Source: Caulobacter sp. RHG1 (GTDB lineage: Bacteria; Pseudomonadota; Alphaproteobacteria; Caulobacterales; Caulobacteraceae). From it: a stretch of 64,000 nucleotides of DNA. The stretch is taken from positions 124,001 to 188,000 of the forward strand of contig NZ_SMZP01000005.1 in NCBI RefSeq assembly GCF_013181195.1, written 5' to 3'. Below the pieces are notes generated by a model, which saw nothing but the letters and a program-made list of their open reading frames with translations, did no database searches and was not told where the DNA came from. The position numbers and the translations under genes are program-made. Every line of letters begins with the position of its first letter. Within the stretch, counting starts at the first letter, position 1. This document shows, in pieces, positions 60,700 through 64,000 of the stretch.

Positions 60700-61473
60700 G
60701 GCCTGCCCACCATCCAGTCGCCGCTGCTGGCCAGCCTACCGGGCGTGCGCCACGCGTTCTTCACCCGCCAGGGCGGAGTTTCGCGCGGCATCTATGACAG
60801 CCTCAACGTCGGACGCGGCAGCAAGGACGAGCCGGCCGACGTGATCGAAAACCGCGCCCGGGCCGCGGCCTGGTTCGGCGGCGCGCCGGAAGACCTCAAC
60901 ACCTGCTTCCAGATCCACTCGACCATCGCCATCACCGCCGACGGCTCGTGGGGCGACGTCCGGCCCGAGGGCGATGCGGTCGTGACCAAGACCCCAGGCG
61001 TGATCTGCGGCGCCCTGGCGGCCGACTGCGCCCCAGTGCTGCTGGTCGATCCGGAGGCTCGCGTCGCCGCCGCCGCCCACGCCGGCTGGCGCGGCGCGCT
61101 GGACGGGATCGTGCAGGCCGCCGTCGATCGCATGGTCACGCTGGGCGCCAACCCCGAAAACATCACCGGGGTGGTCGGTCCCTGCATCGGGCCCCAGTCC
61201 TACGAGGTGGGCCTGGAGTTCCTGCACCGCTTCGAGGCCGACTGCCCCGGCTCGGGCCGGTTTTTCAAGCCGGGCGCGAGCGACGACAAGCGCTTCTTCG
61301 ACCTGCCGTCGTTCGTGCTGGACCGCCTGGAAACCGCCGGCGTCGAGCGCCGCGAATGGGTTGGCCGCGACACGCGAGCGGAGGAGGAATGGTTCTTCTC
61401 CAACCGCCGCGCCTTCCTCAAGGGCGAGGGCGACTACGGGCGGCTGCTGTCGGCGATCACCCTCGAAGCGTGA
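60670..61473 (+). CDS. pgeF: Peptidoglycan editing factor PgeF (laccase-domain, YfiH/DUF152)
   Basis: A 267-residue multicopper-like fold protein. LPGVRHAFFTRQGGVSRGIYDSLNVG is the start, AADCAPVLLVDPEARVAAAAHAGWRGALDG has the conserved Cys and His residues of PgeF, and VVGPCIGPQSYEVG follows. PgeF removes L-serine-containing muropeptide precursors in E. coli; related enzymes act on adenosine. ATG 60670 overlaps the MidA stop. The first 15 bases, ATGACCAAGACTCCA, are tandemly duplicated (60670-60699), giving a second in-frame ATG at 60685. Confidence 0.9.
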   Translation: MTKTPMTKTPGLPTIQSPLLASLPGVRHAFFTRQGGVSRGIYDSLNVGRGSKDEPADVIENRARAAAWFGGAPEDLNTCFQIHSTIAITADGSWGDVRPEGDAVVTKTPGVICGALAADCAPVLLVDPEARVAAAAHAGWRGALDGIVQAAVDRMVTLGANPENITGVVGPCIGPQSYEVGLEFLHRFEADCPGSGRFFKPGASDDKRFFDLPSFVLDRLETAGVERREWVGRDTRAEEEWFFSNRRAFLKGEGDYGRLLSAITLEA

Positions 61474-61599
61474 GGCTTCTGGATCACGCGGGCGATCCTC
61501 CGCGTACGGAAGCGAAAAAGTGTGGCCGTTAACGCTTGTGCCTGGGGCGATCACTGCTAGAAGGCCCCGCATCGGCCGACCCCCACACCCGAGATCATC

Positions 61600-62538
<939 letters not shown>

Positions 62539-62814
62539 CCGACGTTAAACATATCTCCGATCGCCGAAGACCCGGATCGGGCATGAGGCCAGGCCGTCTC
62601 CCGACGGTTTGGCGGCTGCGATCTTGTTGATTTTTCTGAATTAAGCGCGTTCTCTACCGCGTCGAGACACTCGGCTGGCGGGGGTATTGTCATATCCCTA
62701 CTCGCCTCTCGCACGGCCCCGCTTGTAAAAGCTTGGTTAACGAGACGACAGTCACAATCTCGCCGACCCGGGCTGCTATCGGCGCCGCCAAGATCTGATG
62801 GGGAAGTTCCTACA

Positions 62815-63876
62815 ATGCGCTCTTTTTCGCGTACGCGCGCCGTACTGACGACGACCGCCGTCGCGCTGGCCGCGCTCGTCGCCGCCTGTAGCGCGCCGGC
62901 GCCCCCGCCTGCGCCCGTCGTGCAGGCCCCGCCGCCGCCGCCGCCGATCACCCTGTCGGCCAGCGTCGTCGAACGCGCCAGCGCGTTCCGCGGCTACATG
63001 GCCCGCGCCGGCGCCGTCTCGCCGGCCTTCCAGAACGGCGAGCAGATCCAGGCTGCGCTGAAGCTGGGCGCGTCCTACGAATCCAAGTCGTTCATGAACG
63101 GCGCCGTGGCCTACGCCGCCGTCCTGGCCTTGCAGGATCCGACCTTCGTCGCCTCGGTGCGCGAAGTCGCGGCCAACCCGACCTCGCGCCAGGAGATGGT
63201 CAACAACATCTTCTCCAACCCGTCGTACGCCGCGGTGTTCAAGGGCAGCGACAGCGCCGCCGGCCTGATCATCGACCAGATCGGCGCCGATGGCCTGAAG
63301 GTCTACATGGCCGGCAAGGCCGTGAAGCAGGCCGCCTACGACGTCCAGAAGGCCTCGTGGTCCAAGAGCTCGGTGGTTGATCGCGACGGTCGCCTGGCCT
63401 CTGCCAAGAGCCTGTCGGCCACCCCGGCCCTGGCCGAGAGCGCCGACGTGGCCGTGCTGCAGAACGCTTCGACCGGCGGTCAGTCGCTGGGCTTCACCCC
63501 GCGCGCCGCTGTGGCGCCCTATCAGCCCGTGGTGATCCGCGGCTTGGCCGTGGCCGCTCTGGCCGCTCTGGGCGCGGCCGGCGACAACAACCTGACCTCG
63601 ATCGACGCTCTCAGCGTCGACCCCGGCACCAACAGCTGCCTGAACATGGCCAAGCTGAACCTCTACCAATGCCTGGCCGTGGCCAAGCCGCACTACGAAG
63701 ACATCTTCTGCCTGGGCCAGCACATCCTGATGGACACCGGCGCCTGCATCGCCAAGGCCTCGGGCGCGGCCCTGCCGCCCGAACCGCCCCCGCCGCCGAA
63801 GGCCACGCCGGTCTCGACCAAGAAGACCGTGGCCAAGAAGGCGCCCGCCAAGAAGCCGGTCGCCAAAAAGAGCTGA
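62815..63876 (+). CDS. Hypothetical proline-rich lipoprotein with Lys/Ala-rich C-terminus
   Basis: A 353-residue lipoprotein: MRSFSRTRAVLTTTAVALAA to LVAAC shows the lipobox. A Pro-rich linker (APPPAPVVQAPPPPPPI) leads to a mostly helical domain (about 60-310) with four Cys near the end (NSCLNMAK, YQCLAVAK, FCLGQH, GACIAK). The tail is rich in Lys/Ala/Pro (KKTVAKKAPAKKPVAKKS), like histone H1-type or cell-wall binding tails. No family recognised. Expected at the outer membrane or periplasm; the basic tail may hold peptidoglycan or LPS. A strong terminator follows. Confidence 0.75.
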   Translation: MRSFSRTRAVLTTTAVALAALVAACSAPAPPPAPVVQAPPPPPPITLSASVVERASAFRGYMARAGAVSPAFQNGEQIQAALKLGASYESKSFMNGAVAYAAVLALQDPTFVASVREVAANPTSRQEMVNNIFSNPSYAAVFKGSDSAAGLIIDQIGADGLKVYMAGKAVKQAAYDVQKASWSKSSVVDRDGRLASAKSLSATPALAESADVAVLQNASTGGQSLGFTPRAAVAPYQPVVIRGLAVAALAALGAAGDNNLTSIDALSVDPGTNSCLNMAKLNLYQCLAVAKPHYEDIFCLGQHILMDTGACIAKASGAALPPEPPPPPKATPVSTKKTVAKKAPAKKPVAKKS

Positions 63877-63897
63877 TCCTTCTTCGAAATCCGACCG

Positions 63898-63930
63898 AAA
63901 GGGCCGGGCGTTGCGTCGCCCGGCCCTTTT
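63898..63930 (+). terminator. Rho-independent terminator after lipoprotein gene
   Basis: AAAGGGCCGGGCG pairs with CGCCCGGCCCTTTT around TTGCGT, a 13-bp perfect stem ending in a T-run, 22 bases after the stop. Confidence 0.92.
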
Positions 63931-64000
63931 GTGTATGTAGCGCGACCCCAAAACGACCGGGCGAGCGTGGCGATATGGCCATAGGCGCTGGGTCACAGCA

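Noticed and set aside
63974..64000. Possible start of another gene at the right edge (ATG GCC ATA ...)
   Set aside because: Only nine codons are visible and the ribosome site is poor, so it cannot be supported.

Overview
The window is high-GC (roughly two thirds G+C by eye), gene-dense and coding-biased in the way typical of Caulobacter or a close relative. The strongest lineage marker is GapR (10601-10870), the overtwisted-DNA-binding nucleoid protein of Caulobacter and other alphaproteobacteria. Also consistent are many TonB-dependent receptor and FecI/FecR genes, an ethylmalonyl-CoA pathway gene pair, and the ilvE-MarR-OmpR-EnvZ gene order common in alphaproteobacteria. I see no rRNA, tRNA, CRISPR array, prophage or complete insertion sequence. 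It reads as an ordinary chromosomal segment with short interspersed palindromic repeats.

Layout. 1-10 kb: an SDR oxidoreductase, an SRPBCC protein, two tandem extensin-like membrane proteins, an MFS transporter, then ethylmalonyl-CoA mutase (ecm), a crotonase-fold protein and divergent crotonyl-CoA carboxylase/reductase (ccr). 9-16 kb: small hypothetical genes, gapR, a beta-hydroxyacid dehydrogenase, a HAD phosphatase overlapping rpmJ (L36), a lipoprotein murein transglycosylase, an aldose epimerase and a YcaQ-type winged-helix protein. 16.2-20.8 kb: a three-gene signalling operon (OmpR-type regulator, LysM-FecR secreted protein, CHASE2-PAS histidine kinase). 21.3-26 kb: a 58-residue membrane protein, then ECF sigma factor, FecR anti-sigma and TonB receptor with an STN domain, and so probably a cell-surface signalling system. 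26-37 kb: glycosyltransferase plus deacetylase, SelO, a second TonB receptor, an M28 membrane peptidase and a feruloyl-CoA-synthase-like ligase.

36.7-44.4 kb: small zinc-ribbon and DUF3606-type genes, a TPR-like membrane protein, two paralogous four-helix membrane proteins, a folM-like/folB pterin pair preceded by a 26-residue membrane peptide, a Nudix hydrolase, an aldehyde dehydrogenase and a secreted esterase. 44.5-47.5 kb: a large secreted protein of uncertain (possibly glycoside hydrolase) type and an outer-membrane beta-barrel. 47.5-50 kb: ahpC-ahpF behind a well-formed OxyR-type site and with a strong intercistronic stem-loop. 50-52 kb: a secreted fusion of Ca2+-dependent PI-phospholipase C with an acid phosphatase domain. 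52.6-56.2 kb: ilvE, then MarR regulator, OmpR regulator and EnvZ-like kinase. 56.2-64 kb: TetR, proC, YbjN, ubiK on the minus strand; lgt, MidA-like methyltransferase and pgeF overlapping on the plus strand; prs and a lipoprotein ending in a strong terminator.

I did not find one clearly unprecedented system. The best candidates for something under-described are the PLC-phosphatase fusion with a substituted catalytic Asp, the CHASE2/LysM-FecR/regulator operon with a structured leader, the 26-residue peptide coupled to folM, the secreted 633-residue protein behind a GntR-like palindrome, and two families of about 115-bp palindromic intergenic repeats. Product calls rest on motif recognition by eye; no database search was run.
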